From contig PBYS01000089.1 in assembly GCA_002729725.1 (NCBI GenBank), forward strand, positions 1 through 64,000: a stretch of 64,000 bases of DNA, written 5' to 3'. A program made the position numbers and the translations under genes. Source of the stretch: Puniceicoccaceae bacterium. Lineage in GTDB: Bacteria > Verrucomicrobiota > Verrucomicrobiia > Opitutales > Coraliomargaritaceae. The notes below the pieces were generated by a model, which did not search any database, was not told the DNA's origin, and was given only the letters and a program-made list of their open reading frames with translations. Below, one piece after another: positions 1 to 8,648 of this stretch. Position 1 is the first letter of the stretch; each line of letters starts with the position of its first letter.

Positions 1-61
1 ACGCATGATTAAGGGTCATGTGCCGCGAGGCGTGAGGGTTCAAGTCCCTCCTCGACCACCA
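1..61 (+). tRNA. tRNA-Leu, 5' end cut off by the window
   Basis: This is the 3' part of a class II tRNA. A perfect 5-bp anticodon stem (4-8 with 16-20) encloses a seven-base loop TTAAGGG (9-15), which places anticodon AAG at 11-13. A long variable arm follows (stem GCC/GGC around GCGA). The T arm is GAGGG-TTCAAGT-CCCTC (34-50), then come acceptor strand CTCGACC, discriminator A58 and an encoded CCA at 59-61. The long variable arm, discriminator A and G after the anticodon all fit leucine. Anticodon AAG (codon CUU) is uncommon in bacteria, where GAG is usual. The acceptor 5' strand and D arm lie outside the window. Confidence 0.85.
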
Positions 62-127
62 GGCTTCGTCTGGAACTTGTTTCAGCCGAGATTTGCTTTT
101 ATTTGCAATTAACTCGAACATGCCCGC

Positions 128-369
128 ATGACTCAAGCGACACTGAAGCCGATCTCTCCCTACACAGAAACGCGGGGCATGCTCTATTTTCCGCGCATGC
201 TGGATAAAATTCGCAAGCACGCAGCCTCGCAACTGCACGATGATTTCTACAAGAGCTTGGGCGTGGCCTTAGATGGACGCTGCTGCGCCTACCTGCGTAT
301 CATACGATGTTTGACTTGTTTGACTACATGGAGGTCGACGAAGGCCGCGACGGCATCCAGATCGCATAG
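128..369 (+). pseudogene. DUF5069 family gene with an internal deletion and frame change
   Basis: The first 57 codons read like the start of a DUF5069 protein (SPYTETRGMLYFPRMLDKIR, then DGRCCAYLRI). The reading frame then becomes nonsense. In another frame, beginning near 301, a typical DUF5069 tail is readable: FDLFDYMEVDEGR, ending at the TAG at 367-369. Family members are usually about 150 residues, so roughly half of the protein between YLRI and MFDLF is missing and the two ends are out of frame. DUF5069 has no established biochemical role. It follows the tRNA-Leu gene and converges on the large secreted-protein gene. The call as a remnant rests on remembered family sequence. Confidence 0.7.
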
Positions 370-378
370 GCACACTGC

Positions 379-3300
379 CTAGTCGACCTCCACCGCCCAC
401 TTGTAGAATTGCTTATCGGTGTTCATTTGTATCGTGCGCTCAAAGGCATCTCCGAGTTCGATCCAGTCGCCGGATGACAGGTCATCGTTGCTCCAGAGTT
501 GAATGCGGAAATGCAAGTCGCCCTCGGCATCGGGTGCGATCAATGTCTGCCCATAGTTCAAACCTCCCAGTGCACTGAGTGGATACAGCCCGGCTGCGGC
601 TTGGAGTTCGCTGTGCGTCCGAATCAAGTCGAGCACACTGTCACTTAGCTCGGTATCGGCAATCAATGGATCGAGGCCAGCCGCGAGCTCGGCTCCGTCG
701 TTGAAGAGGTCGCCGTCGGTATCCGTCATCAGCGCGTTCGTGCCTAGTATTTGCTCCGCCGCATTATCGAGTCCATCGCCGTCCAGATCCTGGCTCGCGG
801 TGTAAGCGAGGCTGCCAAATTGCTCCATTTCCCAAGCATCCACCAATCCGTCGTCATCGCTATCTACGACATCTGTGATCAGGGCAAAGTCACCTTGGTA
901 ATCAAGGCGCGCCCAGACTTGTTGATTGTCCAAATCGATCCCCCACCTGCCCACGCTGTCTTCAGCGGTAGGAGCTCGCATGAGGGGCGACTCTGCTGCG
1001 AGTTCGAGAGTGGCCGAAACGGCGGGCAGCCAATCACCGGCATCGCTGTCTGCGGTATCGGCATCTAGGAAGGCGGCGATACGTAGCGACTGAATCTCCA
1101 GTGCGGATAAACGGCTGGCATCGTAGCTCAGCTTGATGGTGTAGGCGTCGCAACGATTGCGGCCAGGGGCCTCACGCATGCCATTTAGACTCACGATATC
1201 GGAAACGACTTTGCTCTCGCCGGCATCATACCAGTCATCGCGTGACCACCAACCGGTAGTGATATTACGATATTGTCCAAAACTGGTGCTTCCATAGCTG
1301 TGCACGGTTTCATCGCCATTAACACCATCGACCACTTCGACACTGGTTCCGATAAAGCCATCATCCAGTGGCGCACGGTCTTGAATATTACGATCATTGT
1401 AGTTCTCCCCGGAAGCGACGGTGAACTGCAATCCATTTCGGGAATAGGTATACGCATCCCAGACCGACCAGTCATCAAAAGTGCCATGGCCATCCGTGTC
1501 GGGCGACATATAAGTCTGCACCCAAACAAAGGGTCCGTTAATCTCGACAAGCAGGTAGGCAATCGGCCGCCCAGCGATTGTCGTGCTATCGATCAGGCAG
1601 TTCAAGTGTTGATCCTCGGCCGGACTACGGCTGATCGAGTAAAATTTCTCCGAAGCGGAGCCACAGGTAAAATCAAACATGTAAGGCTGATTACCATCAT
1701 CCAGGCTAACCGCGACCGAGCGGTCGTAGATATGGTTGTGGCCACTAAACCAACCATCAACTTGTGAGGCTTTGCCAGCTTCCAAATACGGTTGCGGGCT
1801 ATCGACGTATTCCGTCATCGCGGGGTGCGATGCAACTGAGAACAAGCCCGGGTGAGAATAGCCGAAGATGTGCGCATCGGGATTCGCCGCGCGTATTTCA
1901 GCAAATTTCTCAGCCACCCAATCGGAGTAATTGTCCGAGCTGCCCCCGTTCCAGAGATCCAGCGAGACGAAGTAAGTGTCCTGCCCTGCATCCAAGACAT
2001 AACTGAAGTTATTTGGATTGGGCGATGCCTCACTGCCGCCGGGCACATCGCTCGGATCGACCACAGCCCCCTCACCTTCGAACAGATATGAGAACGCGGC
2101 CTGCCACGCGGCTTCTCCCTCGGAGGTGGGCAAGTATGCGTTGGCATCGTGGTTGCCACGCACGGGATAGAAGCCGATCCCATTCTCCAGTAATGGAGTG
2201 GCCAGCACTTCTTTTAAATACTCCAACTCGGTCAACTTGGCATCGCCGCCCGAGTAACCATCGGTCACATCGCCAACGTGAATCGCAAATTCGGGCGCTT
2301 GCGCAATCAACTCACGTGCGATGGCGGAAGCCTCATCGGTCGGCACTCCCAGCGTGCTGCCCTGGGTGTCGGGAATCACAGCAAAGCGCAGTGCCAGATC
2401 ACTGCCAGGCATGGCGGCGCGAGCCAACTCAGCCGGCTCTTCCACCATGATTTCTAAAATCACAGTAGTGGTGCCTTCGTCATTGTCGGTGACAGAAATC
2501 ACAAAGGTATTGAGACCAAAATGGCTGGCACTAGGCGTGCCACTCAGGCTGCCGTCGGCATGCACGATCAACCAATCCGGTCCACTGACTTTGGCAAAAT
2601 ACATGGTATCGCCATCGGCATCACTGGCGTATTCGGCCACGCTGGCGGCGTAATCGCTGCCAGCAAGCGCATGGGCCGTTTCGATATGTTCACTCTCGAA
2701 AACAGGCGCATCGGGATGCAGGTCGGAGAGTAAGTTCATCCACAAGTCGAAACCGATGTCGGAGCTAAAGCCGTCGCGGTTATGAATCTCTACTGCGAGC
2801 ACATTTTCGCCCTCGACCAGTGCATCGGTAGCCACACTAAATTCATAGAAGGTGCTCTCGGCCGCTCCGTCGGTGATGCTACTGGAGAAGGTCTCCGAGC
2901 TGATCTCACCGGCGGGCATGTTATCGCGAATGATTTCGATCCCATTGAGATAGACGATCACGCCGTCATCGCGCAATACGCCGAACTCTAGCTCACGAAC
3001 GCCTTCCAGATCTTCCAGCACGAAGGCTTTGCGGAAGTAGTAGGTAATGTGCTTATCGTTGCTATCGGAGCCGTAGCTGAGCGTGGTGACTTCGTTGGAG
3101 TCGCCATAGCCGAACTTTGCGGGTCCTTGCGCCCAGGTGCTGTCGTCGAAAGCAGCGGCGCGCCATGCTGTGCCGGCATCGCTCCCATCATCAAGATAGG
3201 CCCAGTCGGCACCGACGGTTATAATGGACTCACTCACCTTTGGAGTATTGTCCGATTCAAGGATGACAGTCGCTTGCAGATTGAAACTTAAGTCGGAACT

Positions 3301-6300
3301 GCTGGCGTCGCTATTATGTAGTTCGACGGCCAATACATTTATTCCAGTCACCAGCGCATCTGCGGCAACACTGAACTCAAAGTAAGTGCTTTCATCATCC
3401 CCACCCAATGCTGACGAAGCATAGGTCTGATAATTAACAGCGCCGCTAGGCATATTATCGCGCAACAGCTCCTGCCCATTGAGATAAATGATCACACCAT
3501 CATCCCGCAGCACTTCGATTAAGATCCCTTCGATCCCAGCGAGCGAGTCGAGCTCGAAGGCCTTTCGGAAGTAGGTGGTCGGATGCTTGTTGGCAGCATC
3601 TGTGCCATAGCTGAGAACTGTGGCCTCGTCACCGTCTCCGTAGCCGAACTCAGCCGTGCCGGTAGACCATGCACTGTCGTCAAAGTCGGTCGCTGTCCAG
3701 TCAGTGCCCTGATCGGATCCGTCATCGAGATACAACCAGTGCGCATTTTTTTCAACAAATGGGGCTAATTCTGACGGGACGGTCTCGTCGTTGGCATACG
3801 CGCTCACCTCTTCGGCACTCAGGCTGGCGGAGAAAACACGCAGCTCATCGATCAAACCATTAAAGCCATAGTCACTACTGTCCGACATGTTGCCGATGCG
3901 GAAGGGACGTTCTGCAGACAGCGTGCTTTGCAACGTATCAATCGTCACCGCGCGCTCGGCCACCAGTTGCCCGTTGACATACAGCAACACGGATTCACCG
4001 GGAACAAAAACCCCCGCGACATGCACCCAACCATCGCTGCCTTCGCTGGAGCGCACTGATAGATTCACCGTATCCGTGGCAGTATACCCCACTCCGGCGG
4101 CAGTCACCTGAAAGCTTAATTGCTGGGTGTTCGAATGCGTCGTCTTCAAGACATACTGATCATTGGCCGCGCCGCCTGATTGATCGATACCGGCAATCAC
4201 ACCATAGCTGCTGACACCTTCCGGTTTCACCCAGGCGGACACACTGACCGCACCGGTCAAGTTAAGCGCCTCGGGAGTGCCCACCAGCACTTGATCCTCA
4301 CTGTTACCCGAAAAGCGGATCGCACCGTTGCGGTGCCCAACACTCTCCCAGGTGGCAGACGCCTGCAAGGTGCCTGAAATCCCATTACCGGAAAAATCTC
4401 CAGCACTGGTTCCGGAACCTTCATCGAAGGGCCAGTAGGCCACTAAACCCGCAGCTTCGCCTTCGATCGGCTCAGCGGCTTCGGTCTGGGCGCTCGCCTC
4501 CGCGGACCATTCTGTTTGACGCCCTCCGCTCACACCGGAAATACGATAGCTGTAGCTGGTATTAGGGGCCAGTCCGCTGTCATTGTAACTCGTGGCATCT
4601 CCTGCGAGTGCGCTGCTCACCACGAGGTAGTCACCTGAGCCGACTCGACGCTCCAGGATCAAATTATCATAGCTGGCGGAATCCAGATCCCAAGTAAGCG
4701 AAATACTGGATGTATCTTCAGCATTCGCAGCCAGATCAAGAATCGAACCGCTCAAGTATCCCAACTCGACACTCGCCAAATCGGACCATTCGGAAAAGGC
4801 ATCAGTAATGGTCAAAGACCGGATACGATAACTGTAAGTCACTCCGCTAACAACTTCGGTATCTAAATAGCTGATACTATCCGCCGCAAGTATTGCGACT
4901 GTCGCGTAGCCGGCATTCTCACCGGACGCACGACGCTGGATCTCCAAACTCTCCACCTCAGTGTCCGTCAACGCCGACCATGTCAGGCTCACACCGGCAC
5001 CGCCATCACCCGCACTAAAGTCTGCCGGCACTTCCAAATCTGCATTGGCCAATTGTGGGAAGTAGAGTGTGCGATTTGGCTCGCGGCCCTCCCCCTTGAC
5101 CTCGATGCGGTCCGTCCAAATCTCAATTTCGGCATAGGCAGTGGTGTCAGCGGTTTCCACCATACCTTCCAAATTAATAAAGTGTATATCCCCACTCTGC
5201 CCGTAAGCACCCGAATGGTTATGCCCATTCATCCATGCACGAATATTGGAATAGTCCGCCAAGAGTGTCAGCAACTCACTGGCCTGAGAACTGATGTGGG
5301 CTGTGCCGGGAGGATAGACCGGATAGTGATCAAAAATGATGACCGGCTCTGAATTTTCCAGCGCGGCATCGAGTCCGTCGCGCAACCAGGCCAATTGCTC
5401 TGCGCTGTGGATACCGTAGCCCGCATCGTTACCGTCGAGCACGAAGAAGCGCCAGCCCTCGACGACGAAGGTATAATAATTGGAGGGAATCTTAAGGGCT
5501 TCCACGACATCCTCCAAGGTGTGACTGCCAACCGCTAAATCGTGATTACCGACGACTTGATAGCTGGGGTGAAGCAGGTCATCCCAGATTTTCATCATCG
5601 GCTCGAAACTCTCAAAGTAGTTATCAATAAAATCTCCCAGGCAAATAACGAACTCCAGATCGCGCGTATTAAAGTCCTCCACCATCACCGGCAACTTCGT
5701 CAGGCTGTTACGATAATAGCGCGAACCGGCTGGATCCGAATCTTTATATTGCGGGTCCGCCACAGCACCAAAAGAAAAGAGATAAGTGCCCTCTGCAGAC
5801 GACATTCCATCGCGATCTGCAAGCTGGATAAGTTCGCTGGCTTCGAGCCCGATATTATAAATCGCAACTTGATCGATGGCTCCATTAAAACCATAGCCTG
5901 AGCTTTCTGTCATGTTACCGATGCGAAACGGTACCGCCTCACTCAGGGTGCTTTGCATGGTCTCCAAGGACGTCGCTTTCTGAGCGACTTCGACACCATC
6001 GATATAGAGCAGCAGTTCTTCACCCGGCAGGAACACGCCAGCCACATGTATCCAACCATCCTCACTGGCAGAGGCACGATCGACGATTGATTGGGTATCA
6101 CTCACCGATACCGCGCTGCCCCCGGCACCAGTCACTTGAAAGCTGAGATAACTGCTAGTCGCCCCCGTCGTTTTCAATACGTATTGGTCATTACTCGCAC
6201 CACCGGACTGATCAATGCCGGCAATCACTCCATAACTGCTCATGCCATCGGGATGCACCCAAGCGGCAACCGTTACAGCGCCTGTGATATTCAAGGCATC

Positions 6301-7236
6301 CGGAGCTCCAAGTAGCAACTGGCTATCATCGTCATTGACGATCTGTAGCGCACTACCATCGACACCATCCACCCAACTCGCACTGCGCGTAAGCGTGCCG
6401 ATCAAATCATTTTCCGAATCAGTCGCAGTCGTGCCCGTGCCCTCATCAAAGTCCCAATAAGCGACGCGGCCCGACGCTCCGCTCACGGGGTCTTCCAGGG
6501 CCGTGCCGGGCGCGGCATGCAACTCAGCCACCGCAGTGCTACTGATCGCGTAATCGTAAAGCTGCACATCATCGACAGCACCCTCCAAATAATAGGAAGT
6601 CGCCGTCGTCGTCATCGCTCCGATTTTAAAAGGCGCGACATCGATTTTTGACTGCAATTGTGCCGGCACATTAGTGTTTTCAGCCATCAATGAGCCATCC
6701 ACATATAAACGTGCAAACTCGCCCGCTTGATACACCCCGACCAAGTGGATCCAGCCGTCGGCCGATGCTTCAGACAGGTTTTTAAAAGTATCGGTCGAGT
6801 GCAAGGTGGCCGAACTGCCGCCCTCCCCCGTCACCTGAAAAATGATACGACCATCGCCCGAAGAAGCGGTTTTCAAAACAAATTGATCGTTGGCCGTGCC
6901 TCCTGAGCTGTCGATTCCGGCAAAGATACCATAATTAGTGATGTCATTGTATTTCGCCCACACCGAAAGCGTCAACGAGCCCTGCAGATTCAATGCATCC
7001 GAATCAAATTCAATGTAGTCACCCGATACGCCAGGGAAAACGGCCGCATTACCGACCTTGCCGGCCCCCCAAGCAATCGAACCGGTCAGCTCACCATCGA
7101 TCCCTGCGCCACTGGCATCGGCAGCCACAGTGCCCGACGTTTCGTCCAGTCTCCAATGCGCCACCAGCCCCGCAGTGCTGGCGCTCGCAAGCGCAGTACA
7201 GAAGCTGCCAATTAAAAATAGTTTTTTGAAATTCAT
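379..7236 (-). CDS. Giant secreted LamG / dual metallophosphoesterase / fibronectin III protein
   Basis: A 2285-residue exported protein. I place the start at the ATG ending at 7236 because it gives a clean signal peptide (MNFKKLFLIGSFCTALASAS) and a GAGG motif sits eight bases upstream. Domains, roughly: LamG-like jellyroll (25-240); second LamG (255-475); calcineurin-like phosphoesterase (485-730) with DPQ, GDFID, GNHD and GHNH metal motifs, resembling Mn-dependent ADP-ribose/CDP-alcohol diphosphatases; two fibronectin III domains (750-940); third LamG (955-1175); two copies of a beta-sandwich starting WLYLDDGSD or WAYLDDGSD (1185-1480); an Ig/cadherin-like segment; a second phosphoesterase (about 1600-1850) with DTQ, GDVTD, GNHD and GHNH; and Ca-binding DxDxDG repeats near 2140-2200. 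Substrate is unknown. Extracellular phosphoester or nucleotide scavenging while bound to glycans is a guess. Confidence 0.85.
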   Translation of the reverse strand: MNFKKLFLIGSFCTALASASTAGLVAHWRLDETSGTVAADASGAGIDGELTGSIAWGAGKVGNAAVFPGVSGDYIEFDSDALNLQGSLTLSVWAKYNDITNYGIFAGIDSSGGTANDQFVLKTASSGDGRIIFQVTGEGGSSATLHSTDTFKNLSEASADGWIHLVGVYQAGEFARLYVDGSLMAENTNVPAQLQSKIDVAPFKIGAMTTTATSYYLEGAVDDVQLYDYAISSTAVAELHAAPGTALEDPVSGASGRVAYWDFDEGTGTTATDSENDLIGTLTRSASWVDGVDGSALQIVNDDDSQLLLGAPDALNITGAVTVAAWVHPDGMSSYGVIAGIDQSGGASNDQYVLKTTGATSSYLSFQVTGAGGSAVSVSDTQSIVDRASASEDGWIHVAGVFLPGEELLLYIDGVEVAQKATSLETMQSTLSEAVPFRIGNMTESSGYGFNGAIDQVAIYNIGLEASELIQLADRDGMSSAEGTYLFSFGAVADPQYKDSDPAGSRYYRNSLTKLPVMVEDFNTRDLEFVICLGDFIDNYFESFEPMMKIWDDLLHPSYQVVGNHDLAVGSHTLEDVVEALKIPSNYYTFVVEGWRFFVLDGNDAGYGIHSAEQLAWLRDGLDAALENSEPVIIFDHYPVYPPGTAHISSQASELLTLLADYSNIRAWMNGHNHSGAYGQSGDIHFINLEGMVETADTTAYAEIEIWTDRIEVKGEGREPNRTLYFPQLANADLEVPADFSAGDGGAGVSLTWSALTDTEVESLEIQRRASGENAGYATVAILAADSISYLDTEVVSGVTYSYRIRSLTITDAFSEWSDLASVELGYLSGSILDLAANAEDTSSISLTWDLDSASYDNLILERRVGSGDYLVVSSALAGDATSYNDSGLAPNTSYSYRISGVSGGRQTEWSAEASAQTEAAEPIEGEAAGLVAYWPFDEGSGTSAGDFSGNGISGTLQASATWESVGHRNGAIRFSGNSEDQVLVGTPEALNLTGAVSVSAWVKPEGVSSYGVIAGIDQSGGAANDQYVLKTTHSNTQQLSFQVTAAGVGYTATDTVNLSVRSSEGSDGWVHVAGVFVPGESVLLYVNGQLVAERAVTIDTLQSTLSAERPFRIGNMSDSSDYGFNGLIDELRVFSASLSAEEVSAYANDETVPSELAPFVEKNAHWLYLDDGSDQGTDWTATDFDDSAWSTGTAEFGYGDGDEATVLSYGTDAANKHPTTYFRKAFELDSLAGIEGILIEVLRDDGVIIYLNGQELLRDNMPSGAVNYQTYASSALGGDDESTYFEFSVAADALVTGINVLAVELHNSDASSSDLSFNLQATVILESDNTPKVSESIITVGADWAYLDDGSDAGTAWRAAAFDDSTWAQGPAKFGYGDSNEVTTLSYGSDSNDKHITYYFRKAFVLEDLEGVRELEFGVLRDDGVIVYLNGIEIIRDNMPAGEISSETFSSSITDGAAESTFYEFSVATDALVEGENVLAVEIHNRDGFSSDIGFDLWMNLLSDLHPDAPVFESEHIETAHALAGSDYAASVAEYASDADGDTMYFAKVSGPDWLIVHADGSLSGTPSASHFGLNTFVISVTDNDEGTTTVILEIMVEEPAELARAAMPGSDLALRFAVIPDTQGSTLGVPTDEASAIARELIAQAPEFAIHVGDVTDGYSGGDAKLTELEYLKEVLATPLLENGIGFYPVRGNHDANAYLPTSEGEAAWQAAFSYLFEGEGAVVDPSDVPGGSEASPNPNNFSYVLDAGQDTYFVSLDLWNGGSSDNYSDWVAEKFAEIRAANPDAHIFGYSHPGLFSVASHPAMTEYVDSPQPYLEAGKASQVDGWFSGHNHIYDRSVAVSLDDGNQPYMFDFTCGSASEKFYSISRSPAEDQHLNCLIDSTTIAGRPIAYLLVEINGPFVWVQTYMSPDTDGHGTFDDWSVWDAYTYSRNGLQFTVASGENYNDRNIQDRAPLDDGFIGTSVEVVDGVNGDETVHSYGSTSFGQYRNITTGWWSRDDWYDAGESKVVSDIVSLNGMREAPGRNRCDAYTIKLSYDASRLSALEIQSLRIAAFLDADTADSDAGDWLPAVSATLELAAESPLMRAPTAEDSVGRWGIDLDNQQVWARLDYQGDFALITDVVDSDDDGLVDAWEMEQFGSLAYTASQDLDGDGLDNAAEQILGTNALMTDTDGDLFNDGAELAAGLDPLIADTELSDSVLDLIRTHSELQAAAGLYPLSALGGLNYGQTLIAPDAEGDLHFRIQLWSNDDLSSGDWIELGDAFERTIQMNTDKQFYKWAVEVD

Positions 7237-7266
7237 CTTATATGCCTCGAATGAAATGCTCTTCAC

Positions 7267-7781
7267 AAAATTGTCGGATGCTCACGGAAGCTGCCCGCAA
7301 ACATCAAAGCTGCGGATCAATGAAGTGGAGAATCTACAAGTCAAACACTGGGACATAAGCTTAACCAAGGTCACAAATAGCGACATTTGACAGGTTTTCT
7401 TCACATTGCAGACGCAGCTTTCACATAAGATTTTCCAACGCCTTAATATCGCTCGTATCAGGAGGCATCCGATCTAACGTCAATAACGACCGGCAGTTGC
7501 ATAACAAAATATTCAGTAGATTTTCATTAAGGAAAGATACAATCAAAGCAGGACATAAATTAGGCAAAATAGGCCTTAAAAGGTGAATTATTCATGATTC
7601 CAGAACCGTTCGACTCATCGTAAATGAAATGTAACAAATCACTCAAATCAGTTGATGCCCCGGATTCCCGCCTGCAATGACCGGATTCACGAGCTAGCAA
7701 GCGTCCAATGATGCCGCTGCCACAGATATGCCCCGTCACACACTGTAATTTGTGTAGATTCCTGCTTTTTTAGCGTGGCAT
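7267..7781. other. Intergenic region between two divergent genes
   Basis: About 515 bases between the divergent starts of the large LamG protein and cysE, so it must hold both promoters. I see no convincing open frame, RNA gene or strong repeat. A short ACACA/TGTGT inverted repeat lies at 7738-7755, just upstream of cysE, but it is too weak to call an operator. Confidence 0.5.
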
Positions 7782-8600
7782 ATGGACGACTTCTCTCTAA
7801 CTATTTGCGAATTTATGCAAGCTATCGACTTAGACGCCCACTGGAACGAAATACGACGTCACGCCCATGACATCATGGAGCGCGAACCTGCGCTCACGAC
7901 TTTACTCAACGAAACGGTGCTCCACCGCGGATCTTTTGCGGAATGCCTGACCTTCCGCCTGACGCGCAAACTGGTAAACCATTCGGCGTCGATTGAGGTG
8001 CTGCATGATACCTTCATGGAAGCTTTCCTGCATCAGCCGGCCATTTTACAACATGTGGCCTGCGATATGATTGCAGTCAACGAGCGCGACCCAGCCTGCC
8101 CCAACATACTCACCCCCCTGCTCTACTTCAAAGGCTTGCAAGCGCTGATCTGCTACCGAGTCGCTCACTACTTGTGGAATCAAAAGCGCACTGAATTTGC
8201 GCTCTACCTCCAAAGCCTGATTTCGGAAACTTTTGCAGTCGACATCCACCCCGCAGCCAAGATCGGCTGCGGCATTTTACTGGACCACGCCACCAGTTTT
8301 GTGGCTGGCGAAACCACTGTCATCGAAAGCAATGTATCCATCCTGCACGAGGTCACACTCGGGGGCACCGGCAAAGAACGCGGCGATCGTCACCCCAAGG
8401 TGCGCACTGGCGTGCTACTCGGCGCCGGGGCTAAAATTCTGGGCAATGTGGAGATTGGCGAAGGCGCCAAGGTCGGTGCGGGCAGCGTCGTGCTTAAAGA
8501 TGTGCCCCCACACACCAGCGTCGCCGGCGTGCCGGCACAAGTCATCGGCCAGGCCTCCGAAGTTTGCCCGGCACTCGGAATGTGCCATAAACTGGACTAA
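7782..8600 (+). CDS. cysE: Serine O-acetyltransferase
   Basis: Transfers acetyl from acetyl-CoA to L-serine to give O-acetylserine, the first step of cysteine synthesis in the cytoplasm. The 272-residue protein has the alpha-helical N-terminal half of the family and a C-terminal left-handed beta-helix of hexapeptide repeats. Diagnostic stretches are DIHPAAKIGCGILLDHATS, HEVTLGGTGKERGDRHPK (with the catalytic His) and GAGSVVLKDVPPHTSVAGVPA. Length is normal for CysE. The next gene starts 48 bases downstream on the same strand but is functionally unrelated. No cysK is visible in the window. Confidence 0.95.
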   Translation: MDDFSLTICEFMQAIDLDAHWNEIRRHAHDIMEREPALTTLLNETVLHRGSFAECLTFRLTRKLVNHSASIEVLHDTFMEAFLHQPAILQHVACDMIAVNERDPACPNILTPLLYFKGLQALICYRVAHYLWNQKRTEFALYLQSLISETFAVDIHPAAKIGCGILLDHATSFVAGETTVIESNVSILHEVTLGGTGKERGDRHPKVRTGVLLGAGAKILGNVEIGEGAKVGAGSVVLKDVPPHTSVAGVPAQVIGQASEVCPALGMCHKLD

Positions 8601-8648
8601 TCTAGACAAAGCTAGACAAACGGTGAACCCGATATAAACAAACAACCA

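Noticed and set aside
7738..7755. ACACA/TGTGT inverted repeat upstream of cysE
   Set aside because: Arms of five bases with an eight-base spacer are expected by chance; no second copy seen.
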